Source of the DNA: Paraburkholderia sacchari
GTDB lineage: Bacteria > Pseudomonadota > Gammaproteobacteria > Burkholderiales > Burkholderiaceae
DNA: 64,000 nucleotides
Assembly: GCF_000785435.2 (NCBI RefSeq)
Contig: NZ_JTDB02000004.1
Coordinates: 124,001-188,000 of the forward strand
Reading direction: 5' to 3'
The position numbers and the translations under genes are program-made. Below the pieces are notes generated by a model that saw nothing but the letters and a program-made list of their open reading frames with translations, ran no database searches and had not been told where the DNA came from. Of this stretch, positions 42,051 to 51,755 are shown piece by piece (the stretch's first letter is position 1; every line of letters starts with the position of its first letter).

Positions 42051-43193
42051 ATGAGGCGACGCTTCAATACGGTCGTTGGCCGTTTCATCCGGGGAAAAGG
42101 CACACCCCGCCGCGCGGGCAGATGGGTCACGCCGGCGGCTTTGGCCGTCCTGTTGATGTCCTTTTTCTGGGCGCATACGCTCGCGGATTCTCACGGCCCG
42201 AAGCAGTCCGTGCTGCGCGTGCTCGCGTGGCCCGGCTATGCGGACGAGGACTGGGTTCGCGCATTCGAGAAGCGCTTCCACGCCAAAGTCGAAGTCACGT
42301 TCGTCGATTCCGACGAAGCGCTCTGGGCCCGCATGCACAGCGCGGAGCCGCAGCCGTTCGACGTGCTGGCGGCCAATACCGCCGAGATCGAGCGCTACGC
42401 GCAAGCCGGCCTGCTCACCGCGCTCGACCTTTCGCGCATTCCAAACCGCCGCTGGCAGCAGCCTTATTTTCAGCGGGTAGCCGAGATTCGCGGGCTCGTG
42501 AGCGCGGGCCGCACCTACGCGATTCCGTTCACCTACTCGTCGATGGGGCTTATCTACGACCGCAAGCAGATTGCCGAGCCGCCTCATTCGATGCGGGCGC
42601 TATGGGATCCGCGCTATCGCGGCAAGGTGCTCGATTTCAACAGCGCGCAGCACAACTTCTCGTTCACCGCGCTGGCGCTGGGCTATCCCGACCCGTTCCA
42701 CCTGACGCCCGAGCAACTGCGCACCGTCACGCGCGAACTCGTGCGCTTGCGGCGCAATCTGCTCACGTACTACACGTTGCCCGAAGACGCCACCGAGCAG
42801 TTCGTGCAGCATCACGTGGCGCTGATGTTCGGCAATTACGGCACGCAGCAAGTCGAGCAGCTGCGCCATGCCGGCGTCGACGTGGGCTACGTGATTCCGG
42901 ACGAGGGCGCGCTGGCGTGGCTCGATTGCTGGGCCATCACGCGCAACGCGACCAATCCGGCGCTGGCCTACCACTGGATCGACACCATGCTGGAGCCCGA
43001 TGTCGGCAAGCAGCTGACGCAGCGCGAAGGGCTTGCCAACACCATGACGCCCTTGTCTGGAGTTGCTTCCGGCGATCGCGCCGGTGCGGGGCCGCGCCTC
43101 GTCTGGATCCAGGGCGTCGAGAGCACTGACGAGCGAGAAGTGCTGTGGCGCCGGATCAAAGCGGGCGACCCGCTGGAGCGCTTCGCACCATGA
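42051..43193 (+). CDS. PotD/PotF-like periplasmic polyamine-binding protein, coupled to a diguanylate cyclase
   Basis: A 380-residue exported binding protein. After a basic N-terminus and membrane-spanning signal (about 27-46), it shows the PotD pattern: LRVLAWPGYADEDWVRAFEKRF, VTFVDSDEALWARMH, FDVLAANTAEIERYAQAGLLTALDLSRI, PFTYSSMGLIYDRK and the closing LAWLDCWAITRNATNPALAYHWIDTMLEPDVGKQL. It has no transporter partner. Its stop codon overlaps the start of a GGDEF protein (ATGA), so it is translationally coupled to a signalling enzyme. That suggests a ligand sensor rather than an uptake protein, as in NspS/MbaA of Vibrio. Confidence 0.85.
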   Translation: MRRRFNTVVGRFIRGKGTPRRAGRWVTPAALAVLLMSFFWAHTLADSHGPKQSVLRVLAWPGYADEDWVRAFEKRFHAKVEVTFVDSDEALWARMHSAEPQPFDVLAANTAEIERYAQAGLLTALDLSRIPNRRWQQPYFQRVAEIRGLVSAGRTYAIPFTYSSMGLIYDRKQIAEPPHSMRALWDPRYRGKVLDFNSAQHNFSFTALALGYPDPFHLTPEQLRTVTRELVRLRRNLLTYYTLPEDATEQFVQHHVALMFGNYGTQQVEQLRHAGVDVGYVIPDEGALAWLDCWAITRNATNPALAYHWIDTMLEPDVGKQLTQREGLANTMTPLSGVASGDRAGAGPRLVWIQGVESTDEREVLWRRIKAGDPLERFAP

Positions 43194-44923
43194 TCAAACT
43201 CGGACTGACTTCGCGGCTTTCGATCCTGCTGGTGTGCATTGGCGTGGCGGCGTCGGGTGCAACGGGCTATTCGACCTATCGCGCCAATCGCAAGATGCTC
43301 ATGCACGAAGCGGAGCGCAGCCTGCTCACCTCGACGCAATTGCTGAGCCAGCGTTTCACCGCCGCGCTCGGCGACGTTGCCGACGACGCGCTCGTGCTCG
43401 CGACCCTGCCTTCGTCGATGGCGGTCGCGCAAGGCGACGCGCCGCGTCCCGCCGATGCGCGGCTCAAGCAGGTGTTCAGCGGCTTCATGCTGCATCACGC
43501 CGAATATCTGCAGATACGCCTGATTTCGCGCGGGCAATACGGTCTGGAGCGCGTTCGCGTCGAGCGCGACGCGAGCGGCATCGAGGTCGTGCCCGATGAC
43601 CAATTGCAGGAGAAGGGCCAGTTTCCGTACGTGTACGACGCGCTGGCAGCGAATGCGGAGCGCGTCTACATCTCGCCGATCGGCCTGAAGGCGCAGCATG
43701 GTTCGGAACCGGGCTCGACGCTGCCGGTGGTGATGGTGGGCGCGCCGGTGACCAATCAAAACGGCGACAAGGTGGGCGTGCTCGTCATCGACGTGGATCT
43801 CACCAAGGTGTTCGAGCGCATCGAACGCGATCTGCCGTCCGACTACGCGGTGTATATGGCCAACGAGTGGGGCGATTTTCTGCTTCATCCGGACCCCGGC
43901 CAGACCTTCGGCTTCGAGCGCGGCCACCGCGTGCTGATGCAAAAAAGCTTTCCCGCCACCGAGCCGCTCTTCACGAACGGGCCGCCGAGCCTGACGTTCA
44001 ACGGCTTTGCGCGCGGCAACGAGCCGCCGGCCGAAGTGTTCGCGTTCGTGCGCTCGCCGTTCGGCCTCGCGGGCGGCAAGCGCTTTATCGCGCTCGGGCT
44101 CGCGCGGCCGCTCACGGACGTGCTCGCCCCCGCCAACGAACTCGGCGCGCAAATCATGCGTCTCGTGCTGATCTCCAGCACCATCGCGATCGTGCTGGCG
44201 ATGTTGTTCGCGCGCGCGTTGGCGCGGCCGCTGCGCACGCTCGCCTATGCAGTGACGCACATCTTCGACGAGGACGCCATCGAGCGTTTGCCGGTCGGGC
44301 GCTCGGACGAGATCGGTGTGCTCGCGCGCTGCTTCGACCGCATGCGCATGGAGATCCGCTCCCAGGTGGATGCGCTGCATGCCCGCCAGCAGGAGCTGGC
44401 GCACCGGGCGGGGCACGACCCGCTGACCGGCCTGCCCAACCGCGCGCACTTCCTCGAACAGTTCGAGCTGGCGATACGCCGCGCGGCGCTGAGCGACGAG
44501 CCGCTGGCAGTGATGTTCGTGGACCTGAACGACTTCAAGCAGATCAACGATCAATTCGGGCATTCGACCGGCGACCAGACGCTCGTGGCCGTTGCGCAGC
44601 GCCTGCGCGCGGCGTTGCGCGGCACCGATGTGGTCGCCCGCTACGGCGGCGACGAGTTCGTGATCCTGGCGGGCGGCGTGCGCTCGACCGACGCGCTGCG
44701 CGTGGCCGCTGGCCGCGTGCAACTGGCGATGGAGGCGCCCGTGCAACTGGGCGAGCATCTGATGACGGTGGGCGTGAGCATCGGCATCAGCGAATTTCCC
44801 GCCGACGGCAAGTATGCCGAAGAACTACTGGCGAAGGCCGATACCGCCATGTATGCGGCGAAAGCCGCAGCGGGCTCGCACTTCGTGCGCTATCAGGAGT
44901 TGGCGAGCGCGTCGGAGGGCTGA
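43190..44923 (+). CDS. membrane diguanylate cyclase with periplasmic sensor domain
   Basis: A 577-residue protein. It has a first membrane segment (about 9-29), a periplasmic domain to about 315 (Cache-like, with the start FSGFMLHHAEYLQIRLISRG and VGVLVIDVDLTKVFERIE), a second membrane segment (about 322-344), a HAMP linker, and a GGDEF domain from about 405. The active-site motif is RYGGDEF (484-490), the product-inhibition site RGTD (477-480) sits correctly upstream, and no EAL domain is present. It should make c-di-GMP. Its start overlaps the PotD-like gene by 4 bp, so the two are expected to work together, with the binding protein presenting the ligand to the periplasmic domain. Confidence 0.9.
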   Translation: MIKLGLTSRLSILLVCIGVAASGATGYSTYRANRKMLMHEAERSLLTSTQLLSQRFTAALGDVADDALVLATLPSSMAVAQGDAPRPADARLKQVFSGFMLHHAEYLQIRLISRGQYGLERVRVERDASGIEVVPDDQLQEKGQFPYVYDALAANAERVYISPIGLKAQHGSEPGSTLPVVMVGAPVTNQNGDKVGVLVIDVDLTKVFERIERDLPSDYAVYMANEWGDFLLHPDPGQTFGFERGHRVLMQKSFPATEPLFTNGPPSLTFNGFARGNEPPAEVFAFVRSPFGLAGGKRFIALGLARPLTDVLAPANELGAQIMRLVLISSTIAIVLAMLFARALARPLRTLAYAVTHIFDEDAIERLPVGRSDEIGVLARCFDRMRMEIRSQVDALHARQQELAHRAGHDPLTGLPNRAHFLEQFELAIRRAALSDEPLAVMFVDLNDFKQINDQFGHSTGDQTLVAVAQRLRAALRGTDVVARYGGDEFVILAGGVRSTDALRVAAGRVQLAMEAPVQLGEHLMTVGVSIGISEFPADGKYAEELLAKADTAMYAAKAAAGSHFVRYQELASASEG

Positions 44924-44946
44924 CGCCCGCGCCGATCGAGACGTCT

Positions 44947-45939
44947 TCACCCGGCGGCCCGGTCAACACGAAATACACCGCGCCCGGCATTGGAGCATGC
45001 CGCTGCGTTCCCGGCCAGGAACCGGCATACCTCGCGATGCATCCATTGCACGCCAGGGCTCGTCGCCAGCGCACGCCAGGAGCCGTGCACGAGGCCGGCG
45101 CCCACAGGGGCATGCGCGTGGCCGCCCGCCGCGCGAATGCGCTCGGCGAACACGCGCGCGTCGTCGCATAACGGATCGTGCTCGACGCCAATCGCGAGCG
45201 TGGGCGGCAAGCCGTCGTAGCGAGAGGCTTCGAGCGGAACGGTCCATGCGGCAAGCGTCCGATTCTCGACGTCCGCGCCCCAGTACAGCGCGCCGTAGTG
45301 TTTTACGTCGGTGAGCGTGAGCATCGGCGCGTCGGCTTGCGTATCGCGCGCGGGCAGCTGCGGCTCGATACCGAGCAGCGGATAGACCAGCGCGATGCCA
45401 TCCACGCCGGTAATGCTTTCGTCACGCAAACGCAGCGCGACGCTCGCGGCGAGCGTGCCGCCCGCGCTGTCGCCTGCGAGTTGCAGCGACCGGGGCAGCG
45501 CTCCGAACGGCAAGCGCCCGGCGAGCGCTGCACGCGTGACGGCGAGGCAATCGTCGTGGGCGGCAGGTGCGGGATGTTCGGGTGCAAGCCGGTAGTCGAG
45601 CGCGACCACGCAAAGGCCCGTATCCGCTGCGAGGCGCGCCGTGATCAGATCGTGGCTTTGAATCGATCCCACGACAAACCCGCCGCCATGAAAATACAGC
45701 ACCGTGCCCTTCGACTGCGCGCGCCCGGCGGGCGCATACAACCGCAGCATCACCGTCTGACCAGCGGGCGAGATGAACGGCGCATCGTGCGTGCGCACGC
45801 CATCGGGCAACGGCGGCGTGAACGCGGCGGCAAACCGTTCGTACGTCGCGCGTTGATCGTCCACGGTCGCAGCGGGGTGATCGCCCGAATACAACGCATT
45901 GGCGCGCTCGACGAACGCGGCGATCTCAGGTTCGAGCAT
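44947..45939 (-). CDS. hocS: alpha/beta hydrolase, short-chain acylcarnitine hydrolase (HocS-like)
   Basis: A 330-residue HSL-type esterase: the oxyanion-hole motif HGGGFVVGS, catalytic serine in GDSAGG, and the likely Asp and His in EHDPLCDDA and LVHGSW. It is the last gene after caiX-cdhC-cdhA-cdhB on this strand, exactly the caiX-cdhCAB-hocS order of Pseudomonas, where HocS removes short acyl chains from O-acylcarnitines. It starts inside the last codons of cdhB (14-bp overlap), indicating coupling. The enzyme name follows from synteny plus the fold. Confidence 0.82.
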   Translation of the reverse strand: MLEPEIAAFVERANALYSGDHPAATVDDQRATYERFAAAFTPPLPDGVRTHDAPFISPAGQTVMLRLYAPAGRAQSKGTVLYFHGGGFVVGSIQSHDLITARLAADTGLCVVALDYRLAPEHPAPAAHDDCLAVTRAALAGRLPFGALPRSLQLAGDSAGGTLAASVALRLRDESITGVDGIALVYPLLGIEPQLPARDTQADAPMLTLTDVKHYGALYWGADVENRTLAAWTVPLEASRYDGLPPTLAIGVEHDPLCDDARVFAERIRAAGGHAHAPVGAGLVHGSWRALATSPGVQWMHREVCRFLAGNAAACSNAGRGVFRVDRAAG

Positions 45940-46429
45940 GATTGCGGGCTTGCGCAGGCAAAGCAATCACGCGCCCGGCATATTCGGCAACCGGCAGCGC
46001 GGCCTGCCGGTCGACGAGCGAGCGCACGCGCGTTTGCACATCGCTATCGAACGCGGCAGAGCGCGGCCCGCTCGTATCGACGTGCAGCAGCATTTGCTCG
46101 CCGGCTGCGACGGGTTGGTCGCCATCGTCCGCGAACATTTCGAGGTACAGATGAATCCGCTTCGCATCGTGAGCGAGCGCGCGCATTTCAACGCGCACCT
46201 GCGCGCCTTGCTTGATTTCCTGCAGATAGTGGATATGCGCTTCGAGCGTATAGATCGAGCGGCCGCGCGCTTTTCGCACGCTGTCGTCGAGGCCGATCTC
46301 GTCGATCAGCGCATCGACGGCAAAGCTGAAGATCAGCATATAGAACGCGTCGCGCAGATGGCCGTTGTAATCGACCCACTCGGCGCGCACGACATCGTGA
46401 TACGCCGACAATTGAGCGTGTCGCGGCAT
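45926..46429 (-). CDS. cdhB: hotdog-fold thioesterase, betainyl-CoA thioesterase (CdhB-like)
   Basis: A 167-residue 4-hydroxybenzoyl-CoA thioesterase-type protein. The sequence YHDVVRAEWVDYNGHLRDAFYMLIFSFAVDALIDEIG contains the D-x-x-G-H catalytic-type segment of hotdog thioesterases, followed by RSIYTLEAHIHYLQEIKQGAQV. In carnitine degradation it hydrolyses betainyl-CoA to glycine betaine and CoA. The start at 46429 (MPRHAQLSAYH) fits the family; a further upstream ATG is less likely. It lies between cdhA and hocS. Confidence 0.85.
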   Translation of the reverse strand: MPRHAQLSAYHDVVRAEWVDYNGHLRDAFYMLIFSFAVDALIDEIGLDDSVRKARGRSIYTLEAHIHYLQEIKQGAQVRVEMRALAHDAKRIHLYLEMFADDGDQPVAAGEQMLLHVDTSGPRSAAFDSDVQTRVRSLVDRQAALPVAEYAGRVIALPAQARNHART

Positions 46430-46518
46430 GGTCAATGGCTCCGTTGTTTTGAATGAGGGTTCGTGCTCGCGGGGCATCGTGCTTCAATGCCCTGCGAGTG
46501 TCCAGACAGTGCTCGACT

Positions 46519-47484
46519 TTATTCGTCGGCACCCAGGCCATGGCGCGCTTTTGTGTCGGCAATCGCTTGCAGCACGTTCGTGATGCATTCGTCGCGATAG
46601 CGTTCGAGTTGCTTGATCGATCGCGGCCCCACCTGCTGCGCGGTTCCGTCGACAACGCGATCGATCAATTGGTCGGTCAGCTTCGGCGCGACGAGCTTGG
46701 TCCACGGCAATTCAAGTGCGGGACCGAACTGCTGCATGAAATGGCGCATGCCCGCGTCGCCGCCCGCGAGCGTGTAGGTGAGGAACGTCCCCATGAACGA
46801 CCAGCGGATGCCCGCGCCAAAGCGGATCGCATCGTCGATTTCGCCCGTGGTCGCAACGCCCTCGTTGACGAGATGCAGCGCCTCGCGCCACAACGCTTCG
46901 AGCAGACGGTCGGCGATAAAGCCCGGCACCTCCTTGCGCACATGCAGCGGCCGCATGCCAAGCTCGTGATAGATACGCATTGCGGCATCGATAGTCGCAG
47001 GCGCCGTGTGCTCGCCGCCCACCACTTCGACCAGCGGCAGCAGATAAACGGGGTTGAACGGATGGCCGACGATGCAGCGTTCGGGATGCAACGCGCGTGC
47101 ATAGAAGTCGGTCGGCAACAGACCCGACGTCGACGACGCGATGATCGCATCGGGCTTCGCCGCGCGGCTGATCTGCTCATGCAGCGCGAGCTTGAGTTCC
47201 TCGCGTTCGGGTGCGCTTTCCTGAATGAAGTCGGCCTGCGCGACGCATTCTTCGATCGTCTTCACGAAGCGCAACCGCTCCTGCGAGGCGCCTTGTGCGA
47301 GTCCAATGCGTTCGAGCGCGGGCCAGGCGTTCGCGACATTGTCGCGCAACTGTTTTTCCGCGCCCGGGGCCGGGTCCCATGCCACAACGTCGAGTCCGTG
47401 CGCCAGCGCGCGCGCGACCCAGCCGCTGCCGATCACGCCCGAGCCGATGGCGGCGAATGTCTTGATGCTGGTGATCTCTTTCAT
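46519..47484 (-). CDS. cdhA: L-carnitine dehydrogenase (CdhA/LcdH)
   Basis: A 321-residue NAD-dependent enzyme of the 3-hydroxyacyl-CoA dehydrogenase fold. The NAD motif is [19 protein letters not shown], with the catalytic region [38 protein letters not shown] and the C-terminal [19 protein letters not shown]. It oxidises L-carnitine to 3-dehydrocarnitine in the cytoplasm, the first degradation step. The start at 47484 gives the expected GSGVIGSGW near residue 12; a longer frame on the same strand is antisense to cdhC and is rejected. It is the third gene of the carnitine operon. Confidence 0.92.
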   Translation of the reverse strand: MKEITSIKTFAAIGSGVIGSGWVARALAHGLDVVAWDPAPGAEKQLRDNVANAWPALERIGLAQGASQERLRFVKTIEECVAQADFIQESAPEREELKLALHEQISRAAKPDAIIASSTSGLLPTDFYARALHPERCIVGHPFNPVYLLPLVEVVGGEHTAPATIDAAMRIYHELGMRPLHVRKEVPGFIADRLLEALWREALHLVNEGVATTGEIDDAIRFGAGIRWSFMGTFLTYTLAGGDAGMRHFMQQFGPALELPWTKLVAPKLTDQLIDRVVDGTAQQVGPRSIKQLERYRDECITNVLQAIADTKARHGLGADE

Positions 47485-47543
47485 TTGCGGTGATGATCTG
47501 GAAGGGTTGAATGGGGTTAAAGCGGTCGATGTGTTTCGACGTG

Positions 47544-48473
47544 TCACGCGTACTGTTCGGCGGCGCGCTTGTCGAGCAGCCGTTCGCCGCGTGCGCGCAA
47601 GCCGAGTTTCTTGCGGCCTTCGGCGGGCGTCAGCGCGCGGCCGCCCAGACGCTCGATGATCTCGATGGCGCGCGTGACCAGGGAACCATTGCTCGCGGGC
47701 ACGCCCTTGTCGAGCCAGATGTTGTCTTCGAGGCCGACGCGCACATGCCCGCCCAGCAGCATCGCTTGCGCGACCATCGGCATTTGCATGCGGCCGATGC
47801 CGAAGCCCGCCCATTGCGCGCCCTCGGGCAGGTTGTCGGCCATCGCCTTCATCGTCGTGGTGTCGGCCGGCGCGCCCCAAGGAATGCCGAGGCACAACTG
47901 GAACAGCGGCGGCGCATCGAGCAAGCCTTCCTTCAGCAATTGCTTCGCGAACCACAGATGGCCCGTATCGAAGATCTCCAGTTCGGGCTTGACGCCGAGT
48001 TCCTGAATGCGCTTCGCGCCTGCGCGCAATTGAGCCGGCGTCGACACATAGATATAGTCGCCATCGCCGAAATTGAGCGTGCCGCAATCGAGCGTGCAGA
48101 TCTCCGGAAGCAGTTCTTCCACATGCGCAAGCCGCGTCAAGCCGCCGACCAGGTCGGTGTTCGCGCCGAAACGCATCGGATCTTCGCCGGGACCGATCTC
48201 GAGGTCGCCGCCCATGCCCGCGGTCAGATTGATGATGACGTCCGTATCCGCAGAGCGGATGCGATCGACGACTTCACGATACAGGTTCGGATCGCGGCTG
48301 CCGCGCCCGGTTTTGGGATCACGCACATGGCAATGCGCGACGGTCGCGCCTGCTTTTGCAGCCTCGATTGCCGCGTCGGCAATCTGCTTGGGCGTGACGG
48401 GAATGGCGGGGTGCTTGCCGACGGTGTCGCCTGCTCCCGTAACGGCACAGGTCACGATTACTTCGAGGTTCAT
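47544..48473 (-). CDS. cdhC: 3-dehydrocarnitine cleavage enzyme (BKACE family, CdhC)
   Basis: A 309-residue beta-keto acid cleavage enzyme. The BKACE markers are [32 protein letters not shown] (metal-binding HxH), [11 protein letters not shown] and [14 protein letters not shown]. It reacts 3-dehydrocarnitine with acetyl-CoA to give betainyl-CoA and acetoacetate. The start at 48473 begins [15 protein letters not shown], as in the family. It lies between caiX and cdhA, as in Pseudomonas. Confidence 0.93.
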   Translation of the reverse strand: MNLEVIVTCAVTGAGDTVGKHPAIPVTPKQIADAAIEAAKAGATVAHCHVRDPKTGRGSRDPNLYREVVDRIRSADTDVIINLTAGMGGDLEIGPGEDPMRFGANTDLVGGLTRLAHVEELLPEICTLDCGTLNFGDGDYIYVSTPAQLRAGAKRIQELGVKPELEIFDTGHLWFAKQLLKEGLLDAPPLFQLCLGIPWGAPADTTTMKAMADNLPEGAQWAGFGIGRMQMPMVAQAMLLGGHVRVGLEDNIWLDKGVPASNGSLVTRAIEIIERLGGRALTPAEGRKKLGLRARGERLLDKRAAEQYA

Positions 48474-48533
48474 GCTTGCAATTCCTGTTAGACGTTGCAA
48501 TGGAAAGTACGCAGTGCTGCTGGAGATACGGGA

Positions 48534-49484
48534 TCAAAGACCGAGATACGCTTTCACAGCGGGCAAGCCGTCCTTGCCGTCATAGGTCTTGACACCTGCC
48601 AGCCATGTATCGAGAACTTGCGGATTCTGTTTCAGCCAGGCCTTGGCGGCGTCGGCGGGCTTCTCTTTCTTCATCACCGACTGCATGACCACGTTTTCGA
48701 TTTGCGTCGTAAAGCGCAGATTGCTGACGAGTTTTCCGGCGTTCGGGCAGCGCGTCAGAAAATCGGGCGATGTCAGCGTATAGACGCGCGCTTCGCCGTC
48801 GTTGGGACCGAATACGTTTTCGCTGCCGGTCAGATATTTCATGTCGAGCTGAATGTTCATCGGATGCGGCTGCCATCCGAGAAAGACCACCCATTTCTTC
48901 TCGCGCACCGCGCGCTCGACGGTCACGAGCATGCCCGCCTCGCTCGATTCGACCAGCTTGAATCCGCCCAGACCGAACTGGTTGGTCGCGATCATCTTCT
49001 GGATCGCGGCATTCGCGCTGCTGCCCGGCTCGATGCCGTAGATCTTTCCGTCGAGTTCGGCGCGATGCTTGGCGATATCGGCGAAAGTCGTCAGGCCCGC
49101 ATCGTATTCATAGGTCGGCACCGCAAACGTGGCTTTCGCGCCGGTAAGGTTGGGCGGCTGCAAGACGTTGATCGATTTGGACTCGACGAACGGCGCAATC
49201 GCTTTTTCCTGCACGGGCCACCAGTAACCGAGCGATACGTCGAGCTGCTTGCTCTTCAATCCCGCGAACGAAATCGGCACGGAGGCGACCGTCGTCACGG
49301 GCTGATAGCCGAGCCCTTCGAACACGGTCGACGCGAGCGCCGTGGTCGACGTGATATCGGTCCAGCCGATGTCCGCGAAATGGACGGCGCGGCAGCTCGC
49401 CGGATCCTGTGCGAAGGCGGGCAATGACATGGCCGCGATAAGCCCGGCGAGACCTGCGGTAATGGCTTTGAAGCGTAACTTCAT
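48534..49484 (-). CDS. caiX: periplasmic carnitine-binding protein (CaiX)
   Basis: A 316-residue OpuAC-type binding protein for quaternary amines. The signal peptide (MKLRFKAITAGLAGLIAAMSLPAFA) is followed by VHFADIGWTDITSTTALASTVFEGLGY, then GYWWPVQEKAIAPFVE and VVFLGWQPHPMNIQLDMKYL; the aromatic residues expected to form the cation cage are kept. It heads the carnitine operon. No permease or ATPase is linked, so it presumably feeds a choline/betaine ABC complex elsewhere, as CaiX does with CbcWV in Pseudomonas. It is related to the binding protein at 53440. Confidence 0.9.
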   Translation of the reverse strand: MKLRFKAITAGLAGLIAAMSLPAFAQDPASCRAVHFADIGWTDITSTTALASTVFEGLGYQPVTTVASVPISFAGLKSKQLDVSLGYWWPVQEKAIAPFVESKSINVLQPPNLTGAKATFAVPTYEYDAGLTTFADIAKHRAELDGKIYGIEPGSSANAAIQKMIATNQFGLGGFKLVESSEAGMLVTVERAVREKKWVVFLGWQPHPMNIQLDMKYLTGSENVFGPNDGEARVYTLTSPDFLTRCPNAGKLVSNLRFTTQIENVVMQSVMKKEKPADAAKAWLKQNPQVLDTWLAGVKTYDGKDGLPAVKAYLGL

Positions 49485-49793
49485 GACGATCCCCTTGACG
49501 CGTTATAGGGCGAGCCTGCATGGCGGGCGGCGATTCAGACGACTTGAACCGATCCGGTGTGCGATAAAGGTACAGGCCCATATTGCGTTCAAATCGACCG
49601 CCAGCGACCCGTTCTTGCTTGCGAGCGACCATGAGGGAAAACCACAGTGCGCGACGAGCGGCGTTCGACGGGCGCGGCTTGTGCACTGCGCAATCGAGCC
49701 GGTTTTTTTGCGTCGCTTGCCGCCTCGCATGGCGCTTGCTACGCTCGCTAGATTCGACGCATCCGCTTCACGTGACCTCCCGAGCATCGAGTG
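49485..49793. other. divergent promoter region of caiX and cdhR
   Basis: About 309 bases with no gene. It must hold the promoters of the carnitine operon (leftward) and cdhR (rightward). No obvious perfect dyad was identified by eye that could be named as the CdhR site. Confidence 0.5.
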
Positions 49794-50762
49794 ATGCCCC
49801 AAGACATCTCATTCCTGTTGCTGCCGGGCTTTTCGGCCCTTGGCTTCATGTCGGCCATCGAGCCGTTGCGTGTCGCGAACCGCTTTCGCGAGAACCTGTA
49901 CCGCTGGCACATCTTGAGCGTCGACGGCGCGCCCGTGGCCGCGAGCAATGGCATTTCGCTGAACGCCGAAGCGGCGTTCGCCGACGCCGATGACGTGCAG
50001 ACCGTGTTTGTGGTCGCAGGTTTCGAACCGCTTGCATGCTACAGCCGCGCGCTCGGCGACTGGCTCAAGCGCCTCGACCGCGCGAACGTCACGCTTGGCG
50101 GCATCGATACGGGCGCATTCATCCTGGCCGAAGCGGGACTGCTTCGGCCAACGGATAGCGTGACCTTGCATTGGGAAGCGCTGTCTGCGTTTCGCGAGCG
50201 TTACCCGTCCGTGGAGGCGAGCGGAGATCTATTCGAAATCGGCGAAGGGCGCATTACGTGCGCGGGCGGCACGGCTTCTATCGACATGATGCTCGACCTG
50301 ATCGCGCTTAGCCACGGGGCGGCGCTTGCCTCGGCGATCTCCGAACAGTTCGTGCTGAGCCGCATCCGGCAGCGCTCCGATCATCAGCGTATGGAAATCG
50401 CCGCGCGCTATGGCGTGCACAATCCTAGGCTGATCCAGGTGATTGGCGTGATGGAGCAGAACATGGAAGAGCCGCTTGCGCCGGCCGATCTCGCGCAGGC
50501 CATTGGCGTCACGCGCCGGCAGCTCGAGCGGCTCTTTTGTTCGCTGCTCAAGGACACCCCGACGCATTTCTATCTGCAATTGCGGCTCGATCGTGCACGG
50601 GAGCTTTTGCGCCAGACCGATATGTCGATTACGGCGATATGCGTGGCGTGCGGGTTCGAATCGCCGTCGCATTTTTCACGGACCTATCGCGCGAGGTTTG
50701 GCATGAGTCCCCGGCGGGACAGGAGTCCGGGGAGTTCTGGGGCGGGGGCGCAACAGCTCTGA
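49794..50762 (+). CDS. cdhR: carnitine-responsive GlxA-type regulator (CdhR)
   Basis: A 322-residue regulator with an N-terminal DJ-1/PfpI-like domain (FLLLPGFSALGFMSAIEPLRVANRF, VVAGFEPLACYSRAL) and a C-terminal AraC double HTH (LAPADLAQAIGVTRRQLERLF, ITAICVACGFESPSHFSRTYRARFG). It is divergent from caiX-cdhCAB-hocS, as CdhR is in Pseudomonas, where it activates the operon in response to carnitine. The ATG at 49794 is preferred to the GTG directly before it. Confidence 0.88.
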   Translation: MPQDISFLLLPGFSALGFMSAIEPLRVANRFRENLYRWHILSVDGAPVAASNGISLNAEAAFADADDVQTVFVVAGFEPLACYSRALGDWLKRLDRANVTLGGIDTGAFILAEAGLLRPTDSVTLHWEALSAFRERYPSVEASGDLFEIGEGRITCAGGTASIDMMLDLIALSHGAALASAISEQFVLSRIRQRSDHQRMEIAARYGVHNPRLIQVIGVMEQNMEEPLAPADLAQAIGVTRRQLERLFCSLLKDTPTHFYLQLRLDRARELLRQTDMSITAICVACGFESPSHFSRTYRARFGMSPRRDRSPGSSGAGAQQL

Positions 50763-50804
50763 TTCATCGTGAGTTTATTGCGCGCGCAACCATCGTGCCG
50801 AACA

Positions 50805-51731
50805 TCAGGTGTGCTCGCGCGTGCCGACGTCGCTCAGTTCATTGAACAGCCATCGCCGGAAAAGCGGCACCGCGGCGGGTGCGGGACGCGCGGGCGGACA
50901 AACGAGGTAATAGCCGCGCTCGCTCGTCACCGGTGTGTCGAGCAGCCGTACCAAAAGCCCGGATGCGATCAGTTCGTCGGTCAGCGGCGTCCAGCCCAGC
51001 GCGACGCCCTGGCCCATCAACGCGGCCTGCACGACAAGCGAATAACTGTTGAACATGAGGCCCTGGCTTTCTTCCGGCGCGGCAAGGCCATGGGCGGCAA
51101 ACCAGGTGTCCCACGCGAGCCAGCGCTCGGGCTGGGTCGGTTGCACGTGCAGCAGCGGCAACGCGGCGAGATCGGCGGCGTGGCTCACGGCGCGGTGCGC
51201 GTCGCGAAACGCAGGTGAGCAGACCGGCGTGACGGCTTCGGCGAAGAGCCGCGTCGAGGTGCAGGGCGGCCAGTGGCCGTCGCCGAATGCAATCGCGATG
51301 TCGGCGTGATCGCGGTGAGGATCGTAGCCAAGCTGCGACGTGACGATCTTTACGTTGACACCCGGCATCGATGCTTTCAGGCGCGCGAGGCGCGGCATCA
51401 GCCAATAGGTGGCAAAGCCCGCGTCGGTGAGGATCGTCAATGCGCCCGTCGCGCGGCGCGCACGAATGCAGGTGGTCGCCTCGCGAATCGTGTCCAGACC
51501 GCTGCGCACGGCTTCGTAAAGCAGCGCGCCTTCGGCCGTGAGCGTCACGCCACGATGGCCGCGCTCGAACAGCGGCGCGCCGAGGTCTTCCTCCAGTTGC
51601 ACGATGCGCTGGCTGACCGCAGGCTGGGTCGAGCCGAGCTCGCGCGCGGCGGCCGTGAAGCTCGCGAGGCGCGCGGCCGATTCGAAAGCCGACAGCGTCT
51701 GCATGGGCGGAAGACGGTCTGGACCGGACAT
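50805..51731 (-). CDS. LysR-family regulator next to choline-sulfatase
   Basis: A 308-residue LysR regulator (LSAFESAARLASFTAAARELGSTQPAVSQRIVQLEEDLG; effector domain with ILTDAGFATYWLMPRLARLKASM). It is divergent from betC (145 bp gap), the arrangement seen for regulators of choline sulfate use, so it is likely to control betC and the following binding-protein gene. It converges with cdhR. The start at 51731 is 9 bp from a candidate operator. Ligand inferred from context only. Confidence 0.85.
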   Translation of the reverse strand: MSGPDRLPPMQTLSAFESAARLASFTAAARELGSTQPAVSQRIVQLEEDLGAPLFERGHRGVTLTAEGALLYEAVRSGLDTIREATTCIRARRATGALTILTDAGFATYWLMPRLARLKASMPGVNVKIVTSQLGYDPHRDHADIAIAFGDGHWPPCTSTRLFAEAVTPVCSPAFRDAHRAVSHAADLAALPLLHVQPTQPERWLAWDTWFAAHGLAAPEESQGLMFNSYSLVVQAALMGQGVALGWTPLTDELIASGLLVRLLDTPVTSERGYYLVCPPARPAPAAVPLFRRWLFNELSDVGTREHT

Positions 51732-51739
51732 AACATCCC

Positions 51740-51755
51740 CTTATGGGCCGATAAG
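51740..51755. promoter_or_regulatory. candidate LysR operator upstream of betC regulator
   Basis: CTTAT-N6-ATAAG (51740-51755) with T-N11-A spacing. It lies 9 bp before the LysR start and 122 bp before betC, consistent with autorepression plus activation of betC. Confidence 0.45.

Noticed and set aside
42968..44758. 596-residue minus-strand frame opposite the diguanylate cyclase
   Set aside because: It is antisense to a domain-complete GGDEF protein and has no ribosome site or motif.
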